Assembly: GCA_000711775.1 (NCBI GenBank)
Contig: ARYC01001397.1
Span: 1-64,000, forward strand
From: Oxytricha trifallax
Lineage: Eukaryota; Ciliophora; Spirotrichea; Sporadotrichida; Oxytrichidae
Length of the DNA stretch: 64,000 nucleotides
Direction of reading: 5' to 3'
The position numbers and the translations under genes are program-made. Below, one piece after another: positions 34,579-45,814 of the stretch. The notes beneath the pieces were generated by a model that worked only from the letters and a program-made list of their open reading frames with translations, ran no database searches and had not been told where the DNA came from. The first letter of the stretch is position 1, and each line of letters begins with the position of its first letter.

Positions 34579-36019
34579 ATTCTTTTTCCTTTTTGGATTG
34601 ATCGAGCATGAATTGGAGCAGACTTTTAGTTAAAATACTTGCTGTTTCATAATTCGCAAGCTTGTCTTTCTCGCAGATTCATCATTATTTTATGTTTCTT
34701 CAACAATAAATAAGAATAGATCTTTGTTTAATAACTGATCCCTTCCTATTTTATTATTATATTATTATTGCTTCTACATTATCAATAAATTGCGACATTT
34801 AAAATAAATATATTGCTCTATTGTAAATTCAGATAAATTTTATTATTATATTAGCCAGTCCAGTTGATGTTTAAAATGCTTAATCTCCTGAAAAGTAAAT
34901 TTGAAAATAGTTTATGGGGAAAAGTAAATGAAGCTTATCACATCTAGCTTAATTAAAGCATCCAAAAATAATGATAATTTAAGCATAATTATATTCATTT
35001 GATTTTGAATTCTTACTAAATTAATAATAACTAGGAGGTTCAATTTCAAAATATCAGTAATACTTTCCTTTTTAAATGCATTTATGGCAAGATCATGCTA
35101 ATAATAATTTTAAAAAATATTTTTTTATTATAAATATACTTATTTGTAATAAAAACAGTTTAATATTCTATTATCTTCAGATGATTTTCGTCATATATAT
35201 GAATGTGTTATATTAATTGAATGTATATTCAAAGAATTATTCATTAATAATTACACTGAAAAGTCTACATGATTTATTGATTGTCTAGGATGAGATCCTT
35301 CATTTATATTATTTAGTTTGTCTTAATTCTAACATTTATAAGTATGCATATAATATACCAAATTTTAATAGCTTAATTTATCTATAATATTAATAGTATG
35401 TAAAGTTAGAGTTAACACAATTTTTTAATTAAAATGCTCAAGCTCCAACAATTAAAAATGGTTGAACCTTTAAATAATATAATGATGATAAAAAATCATC
35501 AGAATTAAATTATTTATATTTTTTTAAAATTAGAGAGATGTTGATATTTTGAACATGTTTTCACCTCTTTCACATGAAAACTTTTAGTTGGTATGGATTT
35601 TTATAATTATAGTATTTTTTTAAAATGAGTTTAATAGATAAGATAAAGACTTACATATTTTTAATCAGCCCAAACTTGTTATCTTATTAGTAGAGAGTCC
35701 ATTCGTCTGTATTTATTAAGTGTTAAATGTATTACTTGGATGTTGTAATTCTTGAAGGAACAATTACATTATCGTAGCAATGTTTGAAAATTGTAATTAG
35801 AAATTTTAACTTAAAAAGTTAAATGATTGATACTAAAATAAATTTAGAAAAATAAAGAGATTAGATTTTCGGTCAAAATTTAATTCATTTTAGATTAATG
35901 TTAAAAGATTTTTTTCTTTAAAGATTCAAAAATTTTATGGGAAATATGTTAATAAAACACAATTGCAATATGATTAATACTTAAAAGCTTCTATAAAATA
36001 TAATATCTAAAGACAACTT

Positions 36020-37110
36020 AGAAATCATTCAAAAAATAGTTGTAAAATAATTTCTGCCCTTACTGTAATAAGCAATACCACCGAGAAAAACATCATGGCA
36101 TAAGGTTTGAAGTCATAGATCCTGAGACTGGTGAGGTCTTCCTTTAAAAAAGAAAACCAAGAGACCCCATAGAAAAACTGGAGCAGAGAGTTAAGAAAGA
36201 AAATAAGCATATTAAAGCAGTGAGAAACCTCCTTGCCTCAGAGATAGTGAAAATCACTCTAAAGATGCAAGCACTAAAGCTTCCAATTTTAAATATGAAT
36301 GATTTAAATAATGTAAGGAAAGTTATCTTATACTTGAGGAAAAGTTTAAGAAAAAGGTAATAACTGATAAGCATTTCGCATACAAGATTTGTCCATTCAG
36401 CTACTTTAAATGCGATGATAAGTTTCAAATGGAATTTGTCAATGAGTACTAAGCTCTTGCTAAAGCAAGGGATAGACTGTGCAGATTTATAATTCTCGAT
36501 GCAATTCTTCTTGCTCAAGATCATGTAGCTTTTCGACTCCCTCTCTACTAAATGACCTTAAGAGACTACATTCAAGATTAAAGGGTTTCAAAATAGCTAC
36601 CCTTTATTCTTAAAAATGTTTGCAAAGGCTTAGAAGAGCTTCATACTTTAGGATATGTACACAGAGATCTAAAGCCTGAAAACATTATGCTTAATTTTTT
36701 CACCTATCAGAGTAGTAATAATCGATTTCAATAGAGCATAGAGAGTTGAAGCGTCTGGACTTGGCAACGTTCTAGGTACTCCTGGATACTCTCCAGAGAG
36801 GGAGGATTGGAGAGATGGTGATATTAAGTGGTATATATGGGCTCTAGCAGCAATAATTGTAGAATGCGATATGCCAAGAAATGATTACTACAGCTGTAAA
36901 TGAGAGAAAGATTCAATGTAAAGATTACAGTAGTATCTAGAGGTGAATAAGATAAAAGAAAAAATGAGAGAAATAGTAGAGCAGATAATACTAAGGCTTA
37001 ACCATAGAGCAAAACAAACAATTAACCAAATAATTAGTTAGTGAGGAGATATTAAGTTTAGAAAGTTAGCACATGATGCCAAGGTAATGTTTGAGTGAAT
37101 ATTTAAAATA
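36020..37110 (+). pseudogene. Zinc finger-protein kinase of TBE type, copy 3, frameshifted
   Basis: Starts with a CPYCNKQYHREKHHG zinc-binding-like segment (36,056 on), then a basic coiled region (IEKLEQRVKKENKHIKAVRN). After a frameshift near 36,325 comes the kinase: FAYKICPFSYFKCD (Lys of the ATP site), LKNVCKGLEELHTLGYVHRD, then LKPENIML. After another shift near 36,700 it continues VVIIDFNRAQRVEASG, LGTPGYSPEREDW and WALAAIIVECDM. The catalytic HRD and the following Asn are present, while DFG is replaced by DFN. A TGA near 36,900 and others further on truncate it. Closely related to the gene at 55.3-56.7 kb. Confidence 0.85.
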
Positions 37111-37238
37111 AAACCTCTCTTATACACTCGATTTTACATGATATTTTAAAACCTAATCCCCTACATAAACCCTATACAAACCCTTATAAAGTATGGCTTA
37201 ATAGTCTACTTTTATCAATCAAAAACTCAATCAAACTA

Positions 37239-37330
37239 GTGAAAGGTACTTACAATCTGATACAACCATTATTGGATATCGATGATTCTACTCAAGTTTA
37301 CAAGAGATAAAATGCTTTTATCAAAACTAT
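37239..37330. repeat. Dispersed repeat next to TBE-like ends, copy A
   Basis: The segment containing caatctgatacaaccattat and ggatatcgatgattctactc is found, inverted, at about 54,965-55,050 and again in the same orientation at about 59,900-59,985. In each case it lies outside a TBE-type element and reads away from it. Confidence 0.8.
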
Positions 37331-38300
37331 TTATTTCGACAAGAGACCTCTATTAAACCCTTTATTCTTTATATATGTATTTTACAAGCTTTTATTTTTA
37401 AACTTTCTTAAACCTTATTTTTTTATTTTTCTGTAATTTTCTTTTTAATTATAAATTTTTTAATTTTTAAATTAATAATTTTATTTTTTTGTCTTTATTT
37501 TAAGTTATTTTTTTTTCAATTTTTATAATTTTTTTACCTCTATTTATTTTTATAATTATTTTAAACAATATTAAATATCAATTATTAACTTTTTTTTTAA
37601 TTTTTCTTTTTAATTTTTCATCTTTATCTATGATTTTTGTTATTATTTTGTTTGCCTCATGAGCTTAGTTCTATTCTTTACTCATCTTTTAATCATTTAA
37701 TTATTCAAATTAAAACCTGTTGATTGTTAATTTGAATGATTTGTACAATAAATTTATGTTTTATTATCCCTATTTATTCAGTTTTTTTTTCTTTATGCTT
37801 ATTATTATGTAGCTTTCAAAATCAAAACACTTAAACTAATTGTAAGATGCTTGAATAGCTGACATCAGCAATTATGTATATTTAAGCCTTATAATTTAAA
37901 AAATCATGAAATGTCGATATTTAATATGAAGAGTTGTGATTTTTTATTAGTTTAATTATATGATTCTTATTATACGTTTTTCGCTAAAAAAGTCATTGAA
38001 AATTTACTTAAACACAACAATGTGACGTTATTATTATTTATCATATTCAAAAAAATTATTAGCTCAAAAATTAATTATCTTATTTTTCTACCACTTAGCT
38101 TCATGTATTATTTACTTACTTTTGCGAATATTAATTAAGTGTACAAATAATTTGTAAATTTATAATGCTTTTGATCGCTCAGTAAAATAATTATATAAAT
38201 ATTATCAACTCAAGGTTATGAAATGCTATCTTTTATTTGTAATATATTTATATATATATATATGAAGTTTTAATTAAGATATACAATACCCTTTTTCATC
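37331..38300. other. T-rich noncoding stretch
   Basis: Very T-rich (poly-T runs at 37,400-37,620) with no coding or element signal seen. A TA microsatellite lies at about 38,250-38,262. Confidence 0.45.
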
Positions 38301-38305
38301 AAATA

Positions 38306-38474
38306 TCAAGATAAAAACCCAAGATGAGAACCAAGAGCACTTTCCTTTTTTATGTGACCAGTGGAATGCCTTAAGGCCAGTTAGACCAAGTTCGTTATAT
38401 TGACAGTGTCAAAATTAGCCTCAAATTTTTCATCATCTTTATCATCGTAGTCATCTTCTTCGTTATTGTCATCT
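38306..38474 (-). CDS. Putative terminal exon with acidic region
   Basis: Preceded on the minus strand by an intron-like 3' end (ATTATTTGTAG), the frame reads RDDNNEEDDYDDKDDEKFEA, NFDTVNITNLVQLALRHSTG, and ends HLGFLS at TGA 38,306-38,308. The clear codon structure and natural stop suggest a last exon or last macronucleus-destined segment of a gene whose other parts are not adjacent. Family unknown. Confidence 0.45.
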
Positions 38475-38750
38475 CTACAAATAATAGATAACATTTATAT
38501 AATTCGTTATTTTAATAATATTTATTATTTTGATTTTTTTGCTTTTCTTTTATTAATTTTTAGAATACAGCTAACTTAAATATATATATTAAATCCATAT
38601 CATTTTTAATATATTCTGAAGAAATTGACCTCTTATTTTACAATTTGTAAAAATTTTAAATATTCAAATGGTTGTAGGATTTAATATACTCATTCTAAAT
38701 GATTCAATATTCTTTTATATTCATATTATAAAACATTTGTCTGTTTAAAA

Positions 38751-38800
38751 AATGTAAGGCAATCGAGAAAAGTTGCCGAATTTCTCGATTGCCTTACATT
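38751..38800. repeat. Perfect 20-bp stem hairpin
   Basis: The arm aatgtaaggcaatcgagaaa and its exact inverse complement are separated by the 10-nt loop agttgccgaa. A 20-bp perfect palindrome is unexpected by chance. It could be a structured RNA, a terminator-like element, a fold-back remnant or a cruciform site. Confidence 0.95.
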
Positions 38801-39060
38801 CTGATTTATGCTTTATTTTTAGTTAATAAAAATTTATCTATAATTTTTTAATATACATGTAATTAATTATTTTTGAACAATTTATTTCAGTAAACCTTTA
38901 TTCTTCTAGTTAAAAAACTTTTAACTTTTATAATTATCTTAATAAAAATAAATATAGTTTGATTAATTATATATAAATAAAGCTGAATGTTTTAAAACTA
39001 TAAGCAATATAATAATGTAAAATATAACAAACATAATTTGATTAATAAATTAAAAATAAT

Positions 39061-39262
39061 TATGGAAAATCTTTTTGGCTATTATGACTTAACATTTACT
39101 GATAAGGCAATACTTTATGATATTAACTCAACTCAATAAGAATCGAGAATGAAACTATTTTAATAGTAAAAGATTGTAAAATTTTTGAGAAATGAAGAAT
39201 TAATACAAACCAAATTATTTAATTAAGCAATACTCTAAAATAAATGCTAATCACTTTTTGAA
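39061..39262 (+). CDS. Possible N-terminal coding segment (MENLFGYYDL)
   Basis: The ATG at 39,061 opens MENLFGYYDLTFTDKAILYD, then FLRNEELIQTKLFNQ, in the ciliate code. The plus frame stays open into the GC-rich island, where the minus strand is the better coding candidate. It could be an inverted segment of the same gene or a chance frame. Confidence 0.3.
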
Positions 39263-39643
39263 CTATTGAATAATTTTCTTCTTAATAGCTTCTTCAAAGT
39301 TGATGAACTCCCTAGACAGCCTTCTCTGTCTGATCTCGGCTGTTCTGGGTGCGATGTGCTTGGTGTGCCAGGACTTGAGCTTCTGCACCTCGGCTCTGGT
39401 GCTTTCGGCGAGGAGTCTGGTGATCACGGTGAGGGGGAGGAGCGTGCACACCTTGTAGATCGTCTTGAGGTAGTCCATCAGCTAGTCATCGGAGGTTTCG
39501 ATCATGTTCTGCAGCAACCCCTGCCTCTTCTAGAGCTTCTGCGGATTGATGAACTGCTGCCAGGTCTTAGGCTTCATCTTCTTATATGCGTCATTGAGGT
39601 CCTGCTTGAAGTGCTGGAGGTCTCCTCGGGATTGTGTCGCCAT
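39251..39643 (-). CDS. GC-rich C-terminal coding segment of an unidentified gene
   Basis: From MATQSRGDLQHFKQDLND (39,643) the frame runs through KPKTWQQFINPQKLQKRQ, MIETSDDQLMDYLKTIYKVC and EVQKLKSWHTKHIAPRTAEI to FINFEEAIKKKIIQQFKK. It ends at TGA 39,251-39,253. Two Gln codons are TAG, so it uses the ciliate code, but third positions are mostly G/C, very unlike the rest of the window. It is helical and charged. An in-frame TGA just before the Met, and a coding block upstream in another frame (39,664-39,933), imply an intron, a removable germline segment or a segment junction there. Family unknown. Confidence 0.6.
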
Positions 39644-39663
39644 CTGTCAGTGCCAGGCCATGG

Positions 39664-39933
39664 TCACCTCCTCTGGTGATTAGCGGGTGCCGCTGTAGCT
39701 TTCATGATCTTCTCAAACCTGGACAGCTCTTCGTGTTCCGCGAACTTCTGAGTGTACTGCAAGATCAGCCTGAGCTTCTCTTGAGATTTGAGGAGCTGAT
39801 CGATCATCTCTGCCTCTTCCACGGTAACGCATCCGCTATCGGTCTCTGAAGCCTTCACTCGCTTTGCCTTGCGAGCCCTTTTTCCTTTGATGTTGCGAAC
39901 AGCCCTCGCCTTGATCTCCCTGCGACTGTTATT
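39664..39933 (-). CDS. GC-rich coding segment: basic then helical
   Basis: The minus frame reads NNSRREIKARAVRNIKGKRA (very basic, possible nuclear localisation), then EEAEMIDQLLKSQEKLRLIL and QYTQKFAEHEELSRFEKIMK. It is bounded by a TGA at 39,934-39,936 upstream and passes into noncoding frame after NHQRR. The helix LRLILQYTQKFAEHE recalls the N-terminal helical region of ISWI/SNF2L-type remodellers (an analogy only). It lies immediately upstream of the 39,251-39,643 segment and probably belongs to the same gene. Confidence 0.5.
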   Translation of the reverse strand, partial: NNSRREIKARAVRNIKGKRARKAKRVKASETDSGCVTVEEAEMIDQLLKSQEKLRLILQYTQKFAEHEELSRFEKIMKATAAPANHQRR

Positions 39934-40029
39934 TCACCCCCTCTGCACTAAACAGGACAAGTTAAGCTGGGGTATGGGGGACTTACATTTGGAAAAAGGC
40001 AAAAATCATGTTTTGGGAAATAAGTATTG

Positions 40030-40200
40030 CAGTCGATGTCCTTAGCGAATCTTCAAACGGAGAACTTCCAGGGGCAATACTCAACGCAGCGCGAGCTATC
40101 TCATGACAGTGGAATGTCCGGCTCAGACATCTCCTCGGGAAGCCGAGATAATCGAGCATCAAGATTTCCGAAAAAGGACTTGGAACTTACAAAAGTGCAT
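40030..40200 (+). CDS. Possible inverted coding segment in the GC-rich island
   Basis: The plus frame reads MSLANLQTENFQGQYSTQRE, LSHDSGMSGSDISSGSRDNR and ASRFPKKDLELTK. This looks like an N-terminal or linker region, while the flanking segments are on the minus strand. An inverted segment is a hallmark of scrambled hypotrich genes, but the minus strand cannot be fully excluded here. Confidence 0.35.
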
Positions 40201-40234
40201 TGCAGGATTATGACAAAACCCCATTGTAATCAGA

Positions 40235-40613
40235 CATTCTCTAGGCCCAGGTGGTTGAGAGCGGCGATCAGGGCACGCAGGTACCCTTGTGGGAGCCAGC
40301 CCATGTCCATTCACGATGTCTGCACAGCTAGGTGCTTGATGTACTTTCACAATTGGTCCTTACGACTGCTTGGGGAGTGCCTTTCCTCTGAGGCTGCTTC
40401 GTTTTTTTCTCTAGTAGCTAGGACGCTTTCATCAATCTAGTAGTGTAGGGCGCCTAGCGGAATTGCACATGCACTAAAAGAAAACCATTAAATTCCAGAA
40501 TCTTAATGTTAGTGATGCAGAGGATTCCTGAGCCAATAGAACATACTAACGCGGCAGGGGAACTTGTAGCTAGATTGTTGTCAGTGTTAGCATATTTATC
40601 CATGATAAATGCT
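40235..40613 (-). CDS. Coding segments in overlapping frames, GC-rich island
   Basis: Two minus-strand frames look real. DKYANTDNNLATSSPAALVC, then KILEFNGFLLVHVQFRQAPY and KASQLLEKKTKQPQRKGTPQ, spans about 40,613-40,340. MDMGWLPQGYLRALIAALNH plus LGLENV spans about 40,310-40,235 and ends at TGA. The change of frame between them suggests a segment junction. Family unknown. Confidence 0.45.
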
Positions 40614-41015
40614 GCTAGTATTTATCATCATTGCTGCTAATGAAGTTAGTGGTTGAATAATCGAATTCTCCAGTTTGAAGAACTGCATGACTGAACACAT
40701 ACTTTATGCTATCATTTATAATGGCTTCAATATCTGCTTGGGGGGAGCTAACTAAATCTTCAAAGAGGACGGATTTAATCTTGCAGTAGGCCAAAGCAGC
40801 ATTTGAAGTCTAAATTACATCTCCAAAATTTTAATCTGAGAATCTAAAGTATTCATAACCGAGGAAGACTGTTGCGTCTAATGGGTCAACAACCTTGAGG
40901 AGATCAATTAATGGAGCCAAAGCTCTGATCCACATCTTTGCTTCAGCGATCATAGCTCTAACTTCAGGGCACTTAGGTGAACTCTAATTATGTAGAGGAG
41001 AACTTGTGCTTATTT
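40600..41015 (-). CDS. Coding segment of unidentified protein (WIRALAPLIDLL)
   Basis: An uninterrupted minus frame reads SSPLHNQSSPKCPEVRAMIA, EAKMWIRALAPLIDLLKVVD, PLDATVFLGYEYFRFSDQNF and AALAYCKIKSVLFEDLVSSP. It continues through IEAIINDSIKYVFSHAVLQT to FDYSTTNFISSNDD. Gln is encoded by TAG and TAA. This is the most AT-balanced and clearly globular part of the island. I do not recognise the fold. Confidence 0.6.
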
Positions 41016-41054
41016 ATCGTATTTTGCTTGAGTTAGTTGTTAACAATGTATTAA

Positions 41055-41220
41055 ATAGGGTCCACCTCTCACCTTGGGCACGCCCTTTAACGGCTCTGAT
41101 TTCTTCTCATGATCACACGCAGGATCTTTGCCTCGTAGTGGGTCCCATGCAATCTTGCTAGGCGTCTTTAACGCAAACTCCAGCCGCCGCTTGAGCACAT
41201 GCCGCTCGACCATCTTTTTT
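41055..41220 (-). CDS. GC-rich coding segment (MVERHVLKRRLEF)
   Basis: The minus frame KKMVERHVLKRRLEFALKTP, SKIAWDPLRGKDPACDHEKK and PLKGVPKVRGG is clearly protein-like, with high G/C third positions. It is one frame off from the adjoining segment at 41,225-41,460, which ends HHWSHQKRW. The join between them near 41,220 is therefore a boundary (intron, segment junction or frameshift). Confidence 0.55.
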
Positions 41221-41224
41221 AGTG

Positions 41225-41460
41225 GGACCAGTGGTGATAGACGTTGTGCGAGTCGAAGAGGGTCTTCATGATCTCTCCAATGCTGTCAATGGAGTGTTCT
41301 CTAGGTGCTATGTTCTCCAGCATGCAGGCCATCTTGGGGGTCAGCTCATCGTTGGCCCTTTATCCATATTCATCTTCATCCCCGGCGGCAGCACGGAGGG
41401 CGAAAGCTGCACTGATAGCTAGGTCGGGGTGGCTCAGAGTAGTCTAGCATGTGTAGGTGA
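41225..41460 (-). CDS. GC-rich coding segment (DELTPKMACMLENIAPREH)
   Basis: The minus frame reads LSHPDLAISAAFALRAAAGD, EDEYGQRANDELTPKMACML and ENIAPREHSIDSIGEIMKTL, ending FDSHNVYHHWSH. TAA encodes the Gln in EYGQR. The left limit is where GC content drops sharply at about 41,465. It could be the first segment of the island gene in minus order. Family unknown. Confidence 0.55.
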
Positions 41461-41465
41461 GGCGA

Positions 41466-41585
41466 AGATATGGAGTTTCTCCTTAAAAGCTATTAGGAAT
41501 AAATTTTAACTTTGATTAATTATATTAAAAAGCTTAAATACTAGCAATTAAAATTTGGTAGCTTGTTGTAACGTGATAGTTGGCC

Positions 41586-41619
<34 letters not shown>

Positions 41620-44600
41620 TACTCAATGATTAAAACGTAAAGCTACCAAATATCTATAATATTATTGATGTAATTTAAATTCAAATTAACTTTAACAACC
41701 ACCTTATTCAAATTCAAATTAATCTCTTATATTATTAGTTATTATTTAATATAATAAAATTACAGATAATTCAGAAAAAATTAGTGAATATTTTATATAT
41801 TTTTTTAATAGAAAATGTTAGAATCATTTGTTAATAAAAATAAATCTCTTCATTTCATGTTACTACATTATTTTTGCAACCACCTATTTTTTTGCAATTT
41901 TTATTAATTGTAATATAAAATGAGATAATTATTCCAATAGACATATACAAAAATGTTTTATATTTTTTTATTAATTAGACATTGTAATTTTTTTCCAAAA
42001 ATATAATGAATGTAAAATTAAATCAAATTTATGTTTATAATGACTTTAAATCGAAATATAAACCTAGAATTAGTTCAAACAACTTATTCTTCTAAGGAAG
42101 GAAATGATAGATAAATTCATACAAAGACTTTTGAAGACTTAGACGTTCTTGCTTACTCTTAGATTTGATAATTGATAGGTGGCAGCATAGTCAATTTGAA
42201 CATTTATTTTCCAGATGAAATACATAATGCTATTCAATTGGCTTCTACCCTTCATATTCATGCATTTATGTTTTTTGCATAAGATGCTTAGCTACAGTTG
42301 TTGATAATTGCCCCTGATGTTTGATTTTCTTAAGTAACCTGTAACTTTTGCGATAACTTGCCAATGTATAAATAATGGATTATAAATGAAGTGTAAATTC
42401 ACTTCTTAACGGCTAATATTTTATATACTTTTTCATGAATGACTCTGCAAGCTATATCAGGAAAGCTTAAGGCTGTTTGCTAGTTATCAGTTGAAAATAG
42501 TTTTAACAAATTTAAACAACTATTCATAGTTAAATAATTAAAGATGTCATTCAGCTTAGGCTTTAGCTAACCAAATATTTATATAAAAAAGTCTAAAGTC
42601 AATTAAATATATTATTAACTTTTTATGAGTAATTTACTATTGCTATTCATGAGAGCAACATATTGGTACTCCAACATCAATATCGGCCAGTTAATATCTT
42701 AATGACCGCTGTGAGTATACTCCCTACTAATATACAAATGTTAGTCTCACAATTACACATTAAATTATATAATAAAATTTCTTTTGATAATTGCCTTCTA
42801 TATAATTGCTAAAATTGATTTAAATAAATCTTTCAACTTGCCAACTTAGTTGATAAATTCACTTTGCTGAGAAGTGCAGATATTTGGTAAGTTAGATATA
42901 ATAAATTATGATTTTATGATCTTTTCAATTAAGATATGGAAAATTGATTCTTACTATAGTATTTAGATTTACATATGAAATATAATATATTTTAATGCTT
43001 ATAAAATTATATTATATACATTTTAAAGCCTTTTAAATTTTTATTATAAATCTATCTTATATTTAATATTAATATGTTTGTTGTTATTCTTGTTTATAAT
43101 ATCTAAGGATCTTAAATGTTATATGTTCGTTGTTTTTAGTTTTTCTTACTAGATAATATGACAAAAAATTATTTTGAAATATGAAAATAAATTTTGCATT
43201 TTCTTTTTAATTGTCTTATCTATCTTAATTTAAATAATTTATAAGGTCTAGGGTAAAGTTTAAGTATATTAAAGAATTTTAGTATTTTATTATTAAACTA
43301 ATTTATAGCAGTAAAGCATAAATGTGAGATATATCTAAAAATTAACAAATTAATAAATGCAAGTTATACGATATATGCTATTCTAATATATTTAAAAATT
43401 TAAGTGTAAATAAATGCCTTACTCAATTACTTTTCGCTGAGTTCAATTTTATTTTTAAATAATTTCATATCTTTTATAATGGATGAGTCCTTCTTGATTT
43501 AAGTATCAAGGACCCTTTTATTAAATAAGACTCAAACAAAAGTAATAACAAATAAATTAAAGAGAAAGAAGAAACATTTATTTCTTCTTAATTGAACTTG
43601 TATGCTTTTCAAAATTTTAGTGATGTTTTAAAATCAGTTAATTATAAAGTTCAATATTCTTACTAGAATTTTCAAAATTACATTAGTGAATTATTAATTT
43701 TCTAAAAATATTCAATCTTCCTTTTACATGCTATTTTAACTTATTCTATTTTAGCAATTAATTTATATTCTCTGAATCTTCTAATCTAACCAATTTGAAT
43801 CAAGATGTTTGAATGATCTTTATAATATTTAAATTATTTTAAATTAAAAACTTGAAGAAATTTATTTTAAATTATTAGAAATTTCAATTAACTACAAACT
43901 TATTTTCAGAAAAATTTCATAGGTTTATTAAATTCATAGAAGAGATATGGTGTAAAATTCTTTAATAAATTTTTTTTTTTTAATTATAAAAATACACAAG
44001 ATTCTTTGGATAAGATATTAATTAAAAATTCAGATATTTTTACAGTTTATTCTAAAATTTAAGTTACTTCAAAATCTCTTTATAATTAAGAGAATTTGTT
44101 TCGAGACTGAACTTAAAGAATATGTAATTATAATTTGAATATATTAAAGTTAGAATTAAATACAATATACCATATATAAACCATTAAAACAACTAACTAA
44201 TACACAGAAGAAACAGACTCTAGAAACTTAACCTCTTCTGAAGAAAAAATAGTTAAGAATATTGACATTAATTATAAAGACATATCTAGAATATAAAATT
44301 AAAAAAATATAACTACTATTAACATCATTAAAAGATACTAATTCAGAATAAGTAAATTCAAATTCCTTAATAATTATTGATTTGTTTATAACTTAATTAT
44401 TATTTTCAATATAGACTTGTACATTTTAATGTGGAAATAGAAGTTTGTCCTTAGTTCCAATAAACTATTGATTTGATGAAAAAAAAATTTATTATGGATA
44501 TTTTTGAATATGAAACAAACAAAAATCAAGGGAGGATATATTAAATCCTGAGTTCTACATTAAAATTATTAATTTTAATATGAGTATTAAAGAAAATGAT

Positions 44601-45289
44601 ATAATGAATTGTCATAATATTAGTTTTTATATTATTTCTATTGTAAGTGTTTGTATTTTAATTCACAGCATAATTATTTAAAAAATTTCATCATTTAGCA
44701 ATTCCAGCGTCAAAGTTTGTTTAAGTTTCAAATTTAATAACTTTAGGACTTAATTTATTCATGATATTTGTATAAATTTAAGATATAACATTTATAACAG
44801 GCAGGTTAATCATAGATTACTTGAGAATTAAATATTATTAATCATATATCAAATATTTTTAATGAAATTTGATGCCTATTTCATTAAATCATTTTTAAGT
44901 TAATGTAATCAATATTAAACTTCAACTATTCTATTAATAATCTAAATAAGAATAGCTTTTCAATCAGGTTATCAAATTTCTAGTTTTTTAAGTCTTTAAT
45001 ATTCGAAAAGTGCAACAGAACAGATGAAATGACACATTAACAATTATAAAACTTAAGAAACACATAAGTAAAGAACTATAATCCGTATAAAATCTCTGCA
45101 AAGATTGGCTCTCACTCATTCATGACAAGCATCAGCTCATCAAAATCAAGTTAAAATTCAATTACAAAATAAAAAATTACTTTATTTTAAAAAAATAAAT
45201 TTAAGTGTCTTGCTCTATTTCAGATATAATTAACTCAATTAGTGAATTGTGGTAATATTTATTTACATAATTAATTATTAAATTTTAAC
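41466..45289. other. Long AT-rich noncoding stretch
   Basis: No coding motifs or repeats beyond an (AT)n microsatellite at about 41,588-41,614 and simple A/T runs. This is the emptiest 3.8 kb in the window. Confidence 0.5.
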
Positions 45290-45702
45290 TTATATTCTAG
45301 GATAACATTCCATTCGGGAAAATAAATTAATAATTAATTAAAATAAATTAAATTTGAGGCAGTTAACTTTCTGGAAACCTAGACATTATGGAACTCGCTC
45401 GATGGACAATTTAAAACGCTAGACTTGACTATTGGCGGTACTATTTTATCTCATCCCCAGAGCGAGAAAAATCGATTTTAATTTTGCCATAAAAATCAAC
45501 TAAAAAATTACCCAAAATTAAAATCATCTGGCTTTGGGATGCGATAGAGGGGTACCTCCAATAGTAAAATCCAGCTGATTTTAAATTCTCTATCGAGCGA
45601 GTACCATAATGTCTAAGTTTCCAAAAAGTTAACTGCTACATATTTAATTTATTATTAATTAATTTAATTTTCCAAATTTAAATGCATTCCTAAAATATTA
45701 TA
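45290..45702. mobile_element. Fold-back MITE, copy A (~410 bp)
   Basis: The two halves are inverted copies over most of the length. Both carry GGCAGTTAAC-like sequence, CTAGACATTATGG and ACTCGCTCGAT, then TATTGGCGGTACTATTTTAT. Ends match ATATTCTAGGA / TCCTAAAATAT. The same family occurs at 52,736-53,154. No coding capacity. Confidence 0.9.
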
Positions 45703-45814
45703 AAGATACTTGGTAAATTATACTATGATAATCTTTTAAATCATATTTATATGATAAAAATGAATAACTAGTTTTATTTTTGATACTTCATTTCCTTCTT
45801 GTATTTATATTGTT

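Noticed and set aside
36144..36524. 126-codon minus-strand ORF
   Set aside because: It is the antisense of the plus-strand TBE kinase, whose motifs are unmistakable.
37110..37215. Possible C4A4-type end for TBE copy 3 (runs of ACCC and CCCC)
   Set aside because: Some resemblance to the TBE terminal repeat exists, but I could not align it convincingly, so no terminus is called.
39266..39849. Long plus-strand ORFs rich in Leu, Gly and His opposite the GC-rich segments
   Set aside because: They are antisense shadows of the minus-strand frame, which has a natural TGA end and better protein composition.
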